From assembly GCF_010727475.1 (NCBI RefSeq), contig NZ_AP022567.1:5146001-5210000 (forward strand): a DNA stretch of 64,000 bases, read 5' to 3'. The first letter of the stretch is position 1; every line of letters starts with the position of its first letter. The translations under genes and the position numbers were made by a program. The notes under the pieces are model-generated. The model did not search any database and was not told the DNA's origin. It was given only the letters and a program-made list of their open reading frames with translations. The DNA is from Mycolicibacterium mageritense. GTDB taxonomy: Bacteria > Actinomycetota > Actinomycetes > Mycobacteriales > Mycobacteriaceae. Below are positions 31,075 to 39,350 of this stretch, one piece after another.

Positions 31075-32760
31075 TCAGGTCAGGCGACGGTTCCGCCAGC
31101 GCTCGAAGCGCCCGGTCGGCAGCTGGATGGCCGACATCACCGCGCTCATCGGGGATGCGACCGACTTGACCAGTGTCTTGCGGCCGCGGCTGACCGGGGG
31201 CTGATCCCCCTCCCACCAGATCGGTTGCAGCAGTGCCGATGTCAAGGGAACTGCGGTGTCGACGCTGTTGCGGCCCCACTCGCACGCGCGGTCGATGGTC
31301 GCGATCGACGGCGCGAGATTGACGGGCGACAAGGTCGGCCCGAACCGGATGATGTGATCGGCATACGGCGCGTTGCGCACCATCTGCAGCTGCACGGCCT
31401 GCGTGATCGGGACGAGCCACAGATGCTTCGGATCCCATTGCGGATGGAAACAGTCGAACGCGAGGTAACAGGCGTTGCGCGTGCCCAACCGCCCGTCGCG
31501 CACCCGTTTCCATGCCAACTCGATAGCCACGTTGCTGGCCGCACCACCGTCGACCAGTGCCGCAACGTCGTGGGTCTGACACAGCTCGTCGAGAATCGGT
31601 TCCATCCGCGGATCGTTGGTCTCGTGGTGCAGCACGCCGGGGATCGCCGAGGAGAACGACGCGGCGTCGACGACGTTGAACTCGCGGGTCAGATCGTCTC
31701 CGCCGACCACTATGGGCTTCACGACGCGTGAGTCGATGAATGCGGCGACCTGCCACATGCGGGCCGCCACCAGTGGCCCGATGCCGACCGGCAGCATGGG
31801 CAGCAGGCGCAGCCCGGCCAGTTCAGGACGGCGGAAACGGGACGGCAGCGCGGCGAACGACTGCTTACGCACCCCGGCGACCACGGCGTCGAACGGAATT
31901 GCCATGTCCGACATGCGCATCCGGTCGCCGTCGGCGCGGCTGAACATCGCGTGCGCGAAGGCGTCGAACCGCAGCGAGAACATGCCGGTCAGGCCGTGCC
32001 TGCGGCGCAACCGTTCTGAGCCCAGGATCGCGCGGTAGGACACGGTCTTGGCCCACTCGACGTACTCTTCGATCGGCACGGGCAGGGTGCGCCCGACCAC
32101 GGCACCGATGATCGACCCGAACGACGACCCGAGCATGTAGTCGGGCACATGCCCCGCTTCGAGCAACCGCTGCATGCCACCGATGTAGACGAATCCCGCG
32201 CCGCCACCACCGCCGAGGACGGTCACCAACTTCTTGTATCCCACTTCCGAATCCAGTTCGGCCGGCGAGAAGTCGTTACGGTGGCGTTCGGCGAGCAGCC
32301 GCCGCTGATCGTCCTGATCGTCGGCCAGGCCGGCCAGCGCGTCGCGGGCGGTGGTCAGTGCGGTGGCGGCGTCGCGTTCTTCGCGCAGCGGGCCGTGCAG
32401 CGCGTCGGTGACGCGAGAGCGCCACGGCGCCAACTGCGCGCCGACCGCGATGTCGCCCCGCCCGCGGGTTCCGTCCGGCCCCGCCGCGCCCGGCTCGAAG
32501 TCGTTGAGCCTGGCGAAGTTCAGGATGTAGCGCAGTCTGCGCATCTCGGTGGCGGTCAGCACGTCGGGATTCGCCAGGCCGAGCCGGACCAGTCGGTTCT
32601 CCATCTTCTGCAGCAGCAGGGTGGGGTCGGCCGTCGGGGGCGCGGCGGCCTGCTCGATGGCCGCCTCGTCGACCAGGTCCACCGCCTCCTCGGCGACCTC
32701 CACCGGTGCCGGCCGGCGAACCAGCCGGTTCAGAACCGATTCCGGGAAGGGAATCTCCAT
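31075..32760 (-). CDS. Patatin-like phospholipase
   Basis: 561 residues. The catalytic domain starts near residue 180: oxyanion loop LGGGGGAGFVYIGG, nucleophile elbow GSSFGSIIGA, and catalytic Asp in LVDGGAASNVA near 425. The N-terminal ~180 residues are helical and acidic, and the C-terminal ~100 residues end basic (RFERWRNRRLT), which may favour membrane contact. No signal peptide. Expected to release fatty acids from phospholipids or other acyl lipids. One base separates it from the upstream YbaK-domain gene, so an operon with it is likely. Confidence 0.87.
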   Translation of the reverse strand: MEIPFPESVLNRLVRRPAPVEVAEEAVDLVDEAAIEQAAAPPTADPTLLLQKMENRLVRLGLANPDVLTATEMRRLRYILNFARLNDFEPGAAGPDGTRGRGDIAVGAQLAPWRSRVTDALHGPLREERDAATALTTARDALAGLADDQDDQRRLLAERHRNDFSPAELDSEVGYKKLVTVLGGGGGAGFVYIGGMQRLLEAGHVPDYMLGSSFGSIIGAVVGRTLPVPIEEYVEWAKTVSYRAILGSERLRRRHGLTGMFSLRFDAFAHAMFSRADGDRMRMSDMAIPFDAVVAGVRKQSFAALPSRFRRPELAGLRLLPMLPVGIGPLVAARMWQVAAFIDSRVVKPIVVGGDDLTREFNVVDAASFSSAIPGVLHHETNDPRMEPILDELCQTHDVAALVDGGAASNVAIELAWKRVRDGRLGTRNACYLAFDCFHPQWDPKHLWLVPITQAVQLQMVRNAPYADHIIRFGPTLSPVNLAPSIATIDRACEWGRNSVDTAVPLTSALLQPIWWEGDQPPVSRGRKTLVKSVASPMSAVMSAIQLPTGRFERWRNRRLT

Positions 32761-32761
32761 G

Positions 32762-33298
32762 TCACTGACCTGGTTTGGTGATCGCGAGCACCTCGGAATT
32801 GGGCAGCGACGTCAGCGCCTCGGCGGTGGCGTAGAGCTTCGACGCGCGTACCCCGCTGCCGATGATCACGTGCCGCGCGTCGACCACACCCTCGTCGATG
32901 AGGATGGGCCAATCCGCGGGCAGGCCGACCGGGGTTATGCCGCCGTATTCCATGCCGGTCAACGACACCGCGGTGGCCATGGGCGCGAACGAGATGCGGC
33001 GCGCGTCGAGTCGCTTGCGGACGATGCCGTTGACGTCGGCCCGCGCGGTGGCGAGCACGAGGCACGCCGCGTGCCACGTGCGGTCGGCGCGCCGGGCCTC
33101 GACGACCACACAGTTGGCCGACGCGTCGAGGCCGATGTCGTAGTGCCTGCAGAACTGCGCGGTGTCGGCGAGGGAAGGATCGATGGCGCTCGCCCACAGG
33201 CCCGCGGGGTCGTGCTCGCCGAGGTAACGCTGGACCGGGGCGCCGACGAGGTCGAGCGCTTCGGTCACCGGTGTGAAGGTGAGGTTTCCGACCTTCAC
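32762..33298 (-). CDS. YbaK/EbsC-type aminoacyl-tRNA deacylase domain protein
   Basis: About 178 residues from GTG 33298, in a 4-base overlap with the gene before it. The YbaK/ProX fold is recognisable: NCVVVEARRADRTWHAACLVLATARADVNGIVRKRL (family lysine usually in this strand), RRISFAPMATAVSLTGMEYGGITPVGLP, then ARHVIIGSGVRASKLYATAEAL. Members hydrolyse mischarged Cys/Ala-tRNAPro, a proofreading job in trans. The usual substrate-binding Lys is not obvious, so activity needs testing. Confidence 0.78.
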   Translation of the reverse strand: MKVGNLTFTPVTEALDLVGAPVQRYLGEHDPAGLWASAIDPSLADTAQFCRHYDIGLDASANCVVVEARRADRTWHAACLVLATARADVNGIVRKRLDARRISFAPMATAVSLTGMEYGGITPVGLPADWPILIDEGVVDARHVIIGSGVRASKLYATAEALTSLPNSEVLAITKPGQ

Positions 33299-33495
33299 CT
33301 GGAGTCCTCGCTGCCGGACCTGGTGCCCACGAATTCGAGTAGGCGCGGGTCCGCCGAGGTGAACCGCTCGACCTCCTCGCCGCCGTCGCACCGCAACAGC
33401 GCGATCGTGATGCTGTCGGAGGTTCGGGCGATCACCTGCCAATGCGCGCCGGACTCCTCCCAGCGCTCCAGATCGGCGATGCGATCCACATCCAT
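33295..33495 (-). CDS. Small conserved hypothetical protein
   Basis: 66 residues from ATG 33495 (MDVDRIADLERWEESGAHW...). It has alternating strands (QVIARTSDSITIALLRCDGGEEVERFTS) and ends RLLEFVGTRSGSEDSR, probably a small beta sheet. It overlaps the YbaK-domain gene by 4 bases and heads a three-gene minus-strand string down to the patatin gene. Family not recognised beyond actinobacterial hypothetical proteins. Confidence 0.65.
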   Translation of the reverse strand: MDVDRIADLERWEESGAHWQVIARTSDSITIALLRCDGGEEVERFTSADPRLLEFVGTRSGSEDSR

Positions 33496-33630
33496 GCCCC
33501 TACCATCGCATGCGATCGCGGGGAACCGTCTGGTGCGGTTGCCGCGGCCGCACCAACAGGGGAGGTCAGGCGATCCCCGCGCGAGGCCCGTGACCTTGGT
33601 CACGGCGACCGGAACCGGCACCCTCCCGTA

Positions 33631-33649
33631 TTAGGAAGGTAAACCTACC
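33631..33649. promoter_or_regulatory. Degenerate IdeR-box-like sequence upstream of mbtK
   Basis: TTAGGAAGGTAAACCTACC lies 31 bp before the mbtK ATG and looks like an iron box with a one-base shift between halves (AGG...ACCT spacing is 14 instead of 15). The context (mycobactin gene) supports it; the match itself is weak. Confidence 0.4.
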
Positions 33650-33679
33650 CTCACTGTGTGCGGTAGGCTCGGCGCTCAA

Positions 33680-34312
33680 ATGACCGATATTGACGAGGCG
33701 CTGGAACCCGTTCTCAAGCGCGAGCTGACTGACATTTCCGACGAGGTGCGGGCAGTCGGGGCACCGCCGACCCCGACGGTGGCAGATCCGTACGACATCC
33801 GCGTGGTCGATCCCGAGGCCGACGCCGAGATGGTTTCCGAATGGATGAACCGGCCGCACCTGGTCGAGGCCTGGGAGTACGACTGGCCGCCGCAGCGCTG
33901 GCAGCGGTACCTGCGCGCCCAGGTCGACGGCGAATACTCCCGCCCGTTCATCGCGAGCTTTCGTGGCGTCCCGGCGGGATACGTCGAGTTGTACCGGGCG
34001 GCAAAGGATTCGATTGCGCCGCGCTACGTCGCCGACCCGCACGACCTCGGACTGCACGCCGCAATCGCCGATCTCCGGCTGGTCAACAAGGGTATCGGTC
34101 CGTTCCTGCTGCCACGCATCGTGGCAAGTGTCTTCGAGTTGGAGCCGAACTGCCGCCGCATCATGTTCGATCCGGACCATCGCAACACCGCCGCCCGCCG
34201 CCTCTGCGAGTGGGCCGGCTGCGCATTCCTGGGCGAGCACGACATGTCCAACCGGCGGATGGCGTTGTACGCGCTGCCCCGTACTCCCGACGACGTACCC
34301 GAGCCGGCCTGA
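33680..34312 (+). CDS. mbtK: Mycobactin lysine N-acyltransferase MbtK
   Basis: 210 residues from ATG 33680; the GTG at 33656 is upstream but less likely. It is a GNAT-fold protein of the IucB/RhbD-like siderophore acyltransferase type: YDIRVVDPEADAEMVSEWMN, WPPQRWQRYLRAQ, RPFIASFRGVPAGYVELYRA, and the acyl-CoA-binding part IGPFLLPRIVASVFE with FDPDHRNTAARRLCEWAGC. It puts the long acyl chain on the epsilon-amino group of the mycobactin lysine. Convergent with mbtN; with mbtL-M-N this is the mbt-2 set known from mycobacteria. Confidence 0.88.
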   Translation: MTDIDEALEPVLKRELTDISDEVRAVGAPPTPTVADPYDIRVVDPEADAEMVSEWMNRPHLVEAWEYDWPPQRWQRYLRAQVDGEYSRPFIASFRGVPAGYVELYRAAKDSIAPRYVADPHDLGLHAAIADLRLVNKGIGPFLLPRIVASVFELEPNCRRIMFDPDHRNTAARRLCEWAGCAFLGEHDMSNRRMALYALPRTPDDVPEPA

Positions 34313-34318
34313 ACGCCA

Positions 34319-34351
34319 CGCGGCGCGGGGAGGCGGCCTCCCCGCGCCGCG
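34319..34351. terminator. Perfect GC-rich hairpin between convergent mbtK and mbtN
   Basis: 15-bp perfect stem (34319-34333 with 34337-34351) and 3-nt loop CGG, without T-run. It sits exactly between two convergent stops (34312 and 34357) and probably ends transcription from both sides. Confidence 0.7.
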
Positions 34352-34356
34352 CAGCG

Positions 34357-35520
34357 TCAGTCCTGACCGAACTCGGCGTAGCCGTCGTAGTCCGGCTTCA
34401 TGGCCGCGGCCACCAACTCCCACAGCACTTCGTCCGTGCCGCCGCCGACGCGGGCCAGCTTCATGTCGCGCCACCATTTTCCCAGCGGTGTCTCGTCCAC
34501 CAGATAGCCTGAGCCGCCGAAGATGTGCATACACTCCGAGAGCACCTCTTCACCCAGCCGAGCAGCGGTGACCTTGATCGCGGCCGCTGCACGCAGGTCC
34601 AGCTTGCCCTGCGCAGCGATGCCCGCGAGGCTGTAGCGCAGCGTGTCCACGCGGGCCTGCAGATCGGCGATCCGGAGCCGCAACGCCTGGTGTTCGTAGA
34701 GCGTGTGGCCGAACTGGCGCCGTTTCATCATGCGCGCCAACGTAATTCCGATGACACGCTGGGCGCCGGCGGCCACCTGTCCGGCGATCGACATCCGCTC
34801 GTGCGCCAGGCCCCACGAGATCGCGGCCAAACCGGTGCCCGCGCGCGCCACCAGCGCATCGGCGGGCACCCAGGTGTCGATGTGCACCGCGGCGGTGTCG
34901 AGCGGACCCGCACCGACCTTGCGGTACGGCGTCTGCACCTCGACCTGGCTGGTCGGCACGGCGATGACGACGACGTTGCCGTGCCGGCTGCTCGGATCAT
35001 GGTCCACACTGCGCGCGACGACCATGATGTGGTCGGCGATCGGGGACAGTGAGACGAACTTCTTGATGCCCTTGATCTCGAATCCATCTCGGGCCGTTCG
35101 TACTTCGGTTTCCACGATCTGCAGGTCAGAGCCGCCGGACTCCTCGGAGGCCCCGATACACAGCACGGCTTCGCCGCGGACCGCCTGCTCGCAGATGGCG
35201 CGCAGGTACTCCGACTTGCCGAACCGGCGCAGCAGGGCGATCGCCGAATCGTGCAGGCTGACACCCACCCCGATGCCGGCCGACCCGGTGCGGCCCAGGG
35301 CGAAGGCCAACTCGAACAGCTTGCCCAGGTCCGGTTGCTGGCCGTCGCCCCACTTCTCGGTGAACACGCCGGAACGCCCGAGGTGTTCGATGAGCTGACG
35401 CGGGAAGCGTTCGGTCTCTTCGGCTTCGGCTGTCCACGCGGTCACCGACGAGTCGAACACGCGCTCGAGCAGCTCGCGGTACTCCTCGACCGTGGTGAGC
35501 GTTGCGGGAGTCGCTGTCAT
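34357..35520 (-). CDS. mbtN: Mycobactin acyl-ACP dehydrogenase MbtN (FadE14)
   Basis: 387 residues from ATG 35520, overlapping the mbtM stop (ATGA). Acyl-CoA dehydrogenase fold: LCIGASEESGGSDLQ (FAD/substrate strand), IKGIKKFVSLSPIADHIMVVA, RRQFGHTLYEHQALRLRIADLQ, and the C-terminal HIFGGSGYLVDETPLGKWWRDMKLARVGGGTDE region. It introduces the cis double bond into the acyl chain carried by MbtL before transfer to mycobactin. Third gene of the iron-regulated mbtL-mbtM-mbtN operon. Confidence 0.92.
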   Translation of the reverse strand: MTATPATLTTVEEYRELLERVFDSSVTAWTAEAEETERFPRQLIEHLGRSGVFTEKWGDGQQPDLGKLFELAFALGRTGSAGIGVGVSLHDSAIALLRRFGKSEYLRAICEQAVRGEAVLCIGASEESGGSDLQIVETEVRTARDGFEIKGIKKFVSLSPIADHIMVVARSVDHDPSSRHGNVVVIAVPTSQVEVQTPYRKVGAGPLDTAAVHIDTWVPADALVARAGTGLAAISWGLAHERMSIAGQVAAGAQRVIGITLARMMKRRQFGHTLYEHQALRLRIADLQARVDTLRYSLAGIAAQGKLDLRAAAAIKVTAARLGEEVLSECMHIFGGSGYLVDETPLGKWWRDMKLARVGGGTDEVLWELVAAAMKPDYDGYAEFGQD

Positions 35521-37097
35521 GCCTTCACCGCCTCCAGATTCCGTTTGACCTCCAGCCGGCGCAGTTTGCCCGACGAGGTTCTCGGTAGCGAGCCCGGCGC
35601 CAGGAACACCACATCGGCAGGCACCACACCGCATTCGGACGCCACGCGCTGCACCACTTCACTGCGGGCCGTCGACTCGTCGCCGCCCCGGAACTCCGCG
35701 GCGATCACCAGGCCCGGCCGCGGGGCGCCTTCGTTGGTGCCGACGGCGACCACGGCGCCCTCGCGAACGCCCTTGACCCGCGCGGCGACCTGTTCCACCT
35801 CGGTCGGGAAGATGTTGCGCCCGGCCACGGTGATGAGCTCCTTGGCGCGACCGCAGACCACCAGCGCACCGTCGACAAGGTAGCCGAGATCCCCGGTGGG
35901 GAACCAGTCCTCGGCATTGTGCGGGTCTTGACCCAGGTAGCCCGACATCATCGACGTGCCGCGGACCTCGATCTCGCCGACCTCGCGGTCGGAGATACCC
36001 GCGTTGTCCTCGCTGGGCCGCAACCGCACCTGCATGCCGGGGATCGGCTCGCCGAGCACCGCTTGGCGTCGGATGCCGGTGCCCGCGTCGGTCTCGACCG
36101 TGATCTCGTCGACCACGACACCGGTGCCGGGCGTCGGAACCGACACGGCACAGGATGATTCGGCCAATCCGTACGACGGGGACAGTGCACCGGGGTCGAA
36201 ACCGAAGCGTGTCAATTCGCTACCGAACCGGATCGTCCCCTCGCAGTCGACGGGTTCACCGCCGTTGAGCGCGAACCGGAGCGCGGCCAGGTCGAGCCCC
36301 TCCAACTTGCTCGCGTACTTGCCGATCAGGCCGTAGGCCATGTTCGGTGCCGCGGTCATGGTGGCCCGGCTCTCCGACAGCCAGTTCAGCCAGCTGAACG
36401 GCGAGGCCGCGAAGGCCGTCGTCGGAGCCTGCCACGACTCCATGCCGTTGATCGCCGTTGTCAGCAGGAACGTCAGGCCCATGTCGTGGTACAGCGGCAG
36501 CCACGAGCAACCGATGTCCTTGCGTGTCACGCTGATCCGATCGCGCAGGCCGAGCAGGTTGGCGAGCACCGCCGCCGAGGAGACCTGCGCGGTGCGCGGC
36601 GTTCCGGTCGAACCGGCGGTGCCCTGCAGGATCGCGATGTCGGCCGGCTGCGCGGCGACGCGCCACGTGGTCGACCGTTGGTCGCGGGCGACCGCGACAT
36701 CGTCGAGGAGGGTGAGGCCGGTCTGTGCGGTGCGCAGTTGATCGAGGTAACTGCCGTGGCTGAACACGGTGCCCACGCCGATTCCGGCGAACCGGTCGAG
36801 TGTCGATTGTGCCCACCGGTCGGAGTCGGCTCCGCGTACCGGCCCGGGCAGGATCGACACGGCCGCACCGGATATGACAGCTCCGACGATGGCGGCGACG
36901 AATTCGACGGTCGGTTCGCCGACGAGTCCGACGGCGCGCGAGCCCTCCTCGCCGATCCGTTCTGCGACGTTCTCTGCGCGGGCGTACACCTGTGCCCACG
37001 GATGTCGGCTCCAGGCCCGGGTTTCGGGATCGAACACGACGAGGTCGGCGCTGGTCGTGGTCAGCGACTCCGACAGCGCTGCGGCGAGCGTGCTCAC
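35517..37097 (-). CDS. mbtM: Mycobactin fatty acyl-AMP ligase MbtM (FadD33)
   Basis: 526 residues. Adenylating enzyme: P-loop-like ILQGTAGSTGTPRTAQVS (near 150), the ALNGGEPVDCEG and PSYGLAESSCAVSVPTPG adenylate-forming motifs, GTSMMSGYLGQDPHNAEDWFPTGDLGYLVDG, and the hinge AKELITVAGRNIFPTEVE. The C-terminal catalytic Lys is in LPRTSSGKLRR. It activates long-chain fatty acid as acyl-AMP and loads it on MbtL. It overlaps mbtL (ATGA) and mbtN by four bases. Confidence 0.92.
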   Translation of the reverse strand: MSTLAAALSESLTTTSADLVVFDPETRAWSRHPWAQVYARAENVAERIGEEGSRAVGLVGEPTVEFVAAIVGAVISGAAVSILPGPVRGADSDRWAQSTLDRFAGIGVGTVFSHGSYLDQLRTAQTGLTLLDDVAVARDQRSTTWRVAAQPADIAILQGTAGSTGTPRTAQVSSAAVLANLLGLRDRISVTRKDIGCSWLPLYHDMGLTFLLTTAINGMESWQAPTTAFAASPFSWLNWLSESRATMTAAPNMAYGLIGKYASKLEGLDLAALRFALNGGEPVDCEGTIRFGSELTRFGFDPGALSPSYGLAESSCAVSVPTPGTGVVVDEITVETDAGTGIRRQAVLGEPIPGMQVRLRPSEDNAGISDREVGEIEVRGTSMMSGYLGQDPHNAEDWFPTGDLGYLVDGALVVCGRAKELITVAGRNIFPTEVEQVAARVKGVREGAVVAVGTNEGAPRPGLVIAAEFRGGDESTARSEVVQRVASECGVVPADVVFLAPGSLPRTSSGKLRRLEVKRNLEAVKA

Positions 37098-37378
37098 TGG
37101 TTGCTCTGTGCCGCAGGCACTTTGGCCAAGATGGCGGCTTCGAGATCGCCGACGGTGTCGCAGCTCAGCAGATCTTCTTCGGACAGGGCCACACCGAGCT
37201 TGTCTTCGATCGCGACCATTCCGACCGCGAACGCGACCGAGTCGAGGCCCACATCGTCGACCAATCGGGACTCGCGCGTCACCCGTCGGATGTCGACATT
37301 CATGTCGTCGCGCAGGATTTCGGTCAAGGCGGCGCTCACCGCTTCAGGGGTTGAGGCTTCTGGGGTAGACGACTGCAT
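37094..37378 (-). CDS. mbtL: Mycobactin acyl carrier protein MbtL
   Basis: 94 residues. The phosphopantetheine serine lies in DDVGLDSVAFAVGMVAIEDKLGV (about residue 47), where the usual DSL is DSV. First gene of the mbtLMN operon; an IdeR-type box lies about 30-48 bp upstream of its start. It carries the acyl chain between MbtM, MbtN and MbtK. Confidence 0.9.
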   Translation of the reverse strand: MQSSTPEASTPEAVSAALTEILRDDMNVDIRRVTRESRLVDDVGLDSVAFAVGMVAIEDKLGVALSEEDLLSCDTVGDLEAAILAKVPAAQSNQ

Positions 37379-37407
37379 GGAGTGGGACGCTACACCCGCG
37401 AGTAAAG

Positions 37408-37426
37408 GTAGGCTAGGCTTACCCTG
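37408..37426. promoter_or_regulatory. IdeR iron box upstream of mbtL
   Basis: GTAGGCTAGGCTTACCCTG fits the 19-bp mycobacterial iron box (TWAGGTWAGSCTWACCTWA) at 15 of 19 positions by eye. Located between the mbtL start (37378) and the end of the DUF190 gene (37440), it predicts repression of mbtLMN by iron-loaded IdeR. Confidence 0.75.
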
Positions 37427-37439
37427 CGGTGATGTGAGC

Positions 37440-38507
37440 TCAGTAACTGTGCCGCGCCAGGTTCATGCTGCCGCGCCGCACACCTGTGTCGACAATCGTC
37501 GCGGCGGGCACCAATTCCGCGCTGACCAGGCCACTTCCACCCGTCAACTCATCGACGGCATCGAACGTCGCGCCGATGCGTTCGGGGGTGTCGACCACGA
37601 TCGTCGTCACCGGTACCTGGCGTCCGAGCTGAAACAGCTTGTCGCCGTGCGGCAATGCCGCACCGGTGAACCCCCACACGCCGCGCAGGACGGTCGCGCC
37701 TGCGGCCACGCCGCTGTGCAGCAGATGCCGGACGATGGCCCGGTGAATCGGCACGCCGTCGTGCAGGGCCGCCTCGGAGGTGTGGATCATCAGCTTCTGC
37801 CACAGTTGCCTGCCTTGATCGTCGGTGGCGGGCAGGCTGGTTGGGCGCGTGAGGAGTTCGCCGCCGAGTTTGCACAACTGCGCCCGCTCGACGGTGATGA
37901 GGGGCCGTTCCAGGAGCCGATTCAGTTCGTGCAGCGCCGCCTGCGCCTGCTCGCCCGTGCCGACCGCCACGATCATGATCGGCACATCGGCATTGCGGCT
38001 GAAGAACCGGGCGCGGTGCCGTTCGCCGTGCGCGGTGCCGTCGACACCGAGGAACACTGTCGCGCCCGCGAAGCCGTGCCGGTGCAGCGCCGCGCACACC
38101 GCGCGATAGGCGGGGGCACCGCCCACCCGGTGTTGGCGGCCCACGTAGATGGTCACCTTGGCCGTCTCGTGGACCATCGGCGCGGCCGAATCGCGCGTGA
38201 GCAACTGCGCACGTTCGAGCGTGATGAGCCCCCGCGGCACCAGCGCCACGGTCCGCTCAGCCAGGGCCGCGATCTTCTCCGCAGTGTCCACCGCGGCGAC
38301 CGCCACCGGCGGATCCTCGGACATGCTGAGCGTCTCGTCGCTGCGCAGTTCATGGCGCGGGCCGAAGCTGGCGATCCCACGCATCAACACACTCGTGGCG
38401 ACATCGGTTTCGCCGTAGAGACGGAGCAGCTCATCCGACACGAACCAGTGCTCGTGGCGTTGCCGCTCTCCGAAGTAGGCGGTCAGCTTGAGGTATTCGG
38501 TGCTCAT
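37440..38507 (-). CDS. Triple-DUF190 protein linked to fluoride channel genes
   Basis: 355 residues made of three tandem DUF190 repeats: 1 begins YLKLTAYFGERQRHEHWFVSDELL, 2 (about 115-220) AKVTIYVGRQHRVGGAPAY, 3 (about 240-345) QKLMIHTSEAALHDGVPIHRAI. Each has the PII-like ferredoxin fold pattern, with ends such as GLITLERAQLL and PLITVERAQLC. DUF190 genes often sit beside crcB; the trimer-in-one-chain layout mimics a PII trimer. The start overlaps the crcB stop by 4 bases. Role in fluoride response or channel regulation is inferred. Confidence 0.8.
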   Translation of the reverse strand: MSTEYLKLTAYFGERQRHEHWFVSDELLRLYGETDVATSVLMRGIASFGPRHELRSDETLSMSEDPPVAVAAVDTAEKIAALAERTVALVPRGLITLERAQLLTRDSAAPMVHETAKVTIYVGRQHRVGGAPAYRAVCAALHRHGFAGATVFLGVDGTAHGERHRARFFSRNADVPIMIVAVGTGEQAQAALHELNRLLERPLITVERAQLCKLGGELLTRPTSLPATDDQGRQLWQKLMIHTSEAALHDGVPIHRAIVRHLLHSGVAAGATVLRGVWGFTGAALPHGDKLFQLGRQVPVTTIVVDTPERIGATFDAVDELTGGSGLVSAELVPAATIVDTGVRRGSMNLARHSY

Positions 38508-38872
38508 AGCCGGGATCCGAGCTGCAGGCCGAGCCACGCGGCGGCCAGACCGAGGATGACGCTGATGACGATGTTGCCTGCCGCCGCCCACACCTGACGT
38601 TCTTCACCGAGCCGCTGGGTTTCCAGCATCCAGGTGGAAAACGTGGTGTAGGAGCCGACGAAGCCCGTGCCGGCCAGCAGCGCGGCGTGCGGATCCAGCA
38701 CCAGGCCTCCGAAGAAGCCCAGCAGCAGCGCGCCGCTCAGGTTCACCACCAGTGTGCCGAGCGGGAACCCCAAGGAGTGGCGCCGTGACACCGCGCGGTC
38801 GAGCATGAACCGGCACACCGCGCCGAGGCCGCCGAGCAGCGCCACCCCGGTCCACACCAGCGCCGTCGTCAT
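38504..38872 (-). CDS. crcB: CrcB/Fluc fluoride channel subunit
   Basis: 122 residues, four transmembrane helices. Fluc signatures: GGLGAVCRFMLDR near the start, LGFPLGTLVVNLSGALLLGFFGGL (conserved Asn), and GTGFVGSYTTFSTWMLET with the Phe/Thr pore motif. Actinobacteria often have two unequal crcB genes whose products form a heterodimeric channel; here the second lies directly upstream with a 4-base overlap. Confidence 0.92.
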   Translation of the reverse strand: MTTALVWTGVALLGGLGAVCRFMLDRAVSRRHSLGFPLGTLVVNLSGALLLGFFGGLVLDPHAALLAGTGFVGSYTTFSTWMLETQRLGEERQVWAAAGNIVISVILGLAAAWLGLQLGSRL

Positions 38873-39279
38873 CCGCGCACCCGTACGCGACGTACCATCG
38901 CCGTTGCCACCGCGACCGCCAGCAAGCCGAGCGCGACACTGGCGGCGGTGTATCCCGCGGCCAGACCCCAATATCCGTGCTCGACCATCCCGACGGTCTC
39001 CACCTGCATGGTCGAGAAAGTGGTGAGCCCGCCGCAGAGCCCGGTGCCGAGCAGCGGGCGGCGATAGCTCGAGACGGGCAGGCGTTCCAGCAATCGCGTG
39101 GTGAAGTAGCCGAGCAGGAACGCGCCGACGATGTTGACCGCGAACGTCGGCCACGGCCAATGGCCCGGCGCCACCGCGAGATAGTGGCTCAGCAGCGCCC
39201 GGGCCAGAGTGCCGAGCGCACCGCCGACGAACACGGCGGCCAACTCGCGGGGGTCATTGCGGCCGAGCATGCCGAACAT
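38869..39279 (-). CDS. crcB: CrcB/Fluc fluoride channel subunit (second copy)
   Basis: 136 residues from ATG 39279 (alternative ATG 39270). Four membrane helices with GGALGTLARALLSHY, WPWPTFAVNIVGAFLLGYFTTRLLER and GTGLCGGLTTFSTMQVETV. Together with the overlapping crcB it should form a dual-topology fluoride exporter. The operon order is crcB-crcB-DUF190. It is divergent from pgm; the 71-bp gap shows no fluoride riboswitch that I can recognise. Confidence 0.9.
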   Translation of the reverse strand: MFGMLGRNDPRELAAVFVGGALGTLARALLSHYLAVAPGHWPWPTFAVNIVGAFLLGYFTTRLLERLPVSSYRRPLLGTGLCGGLTTFSTMQVETVGMVEHGYWGLAAGYTAASVALGLLAVAVATAMVRRVRVRG

Positions 39280-39350
39280 AAGGCAAAAGTATGGCGGCAA
39301 CTCGGCAACTGGCACGCGCCGAGGGGGTCGAGGGAGCACAATCGGCAACC

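Noticed and set aside
36486..38597. 703-residue plus-strand frame opposite mbtM, mbtL and the DUF190 gene
   Set aside because: It crosses three genuine minus-strand genes and an IdeR box.
39280..39350. Fluoride riboswitch upstream of crcB
   Set aside because: The 71-bp gap lacks the pseudoknot elements I would expect.
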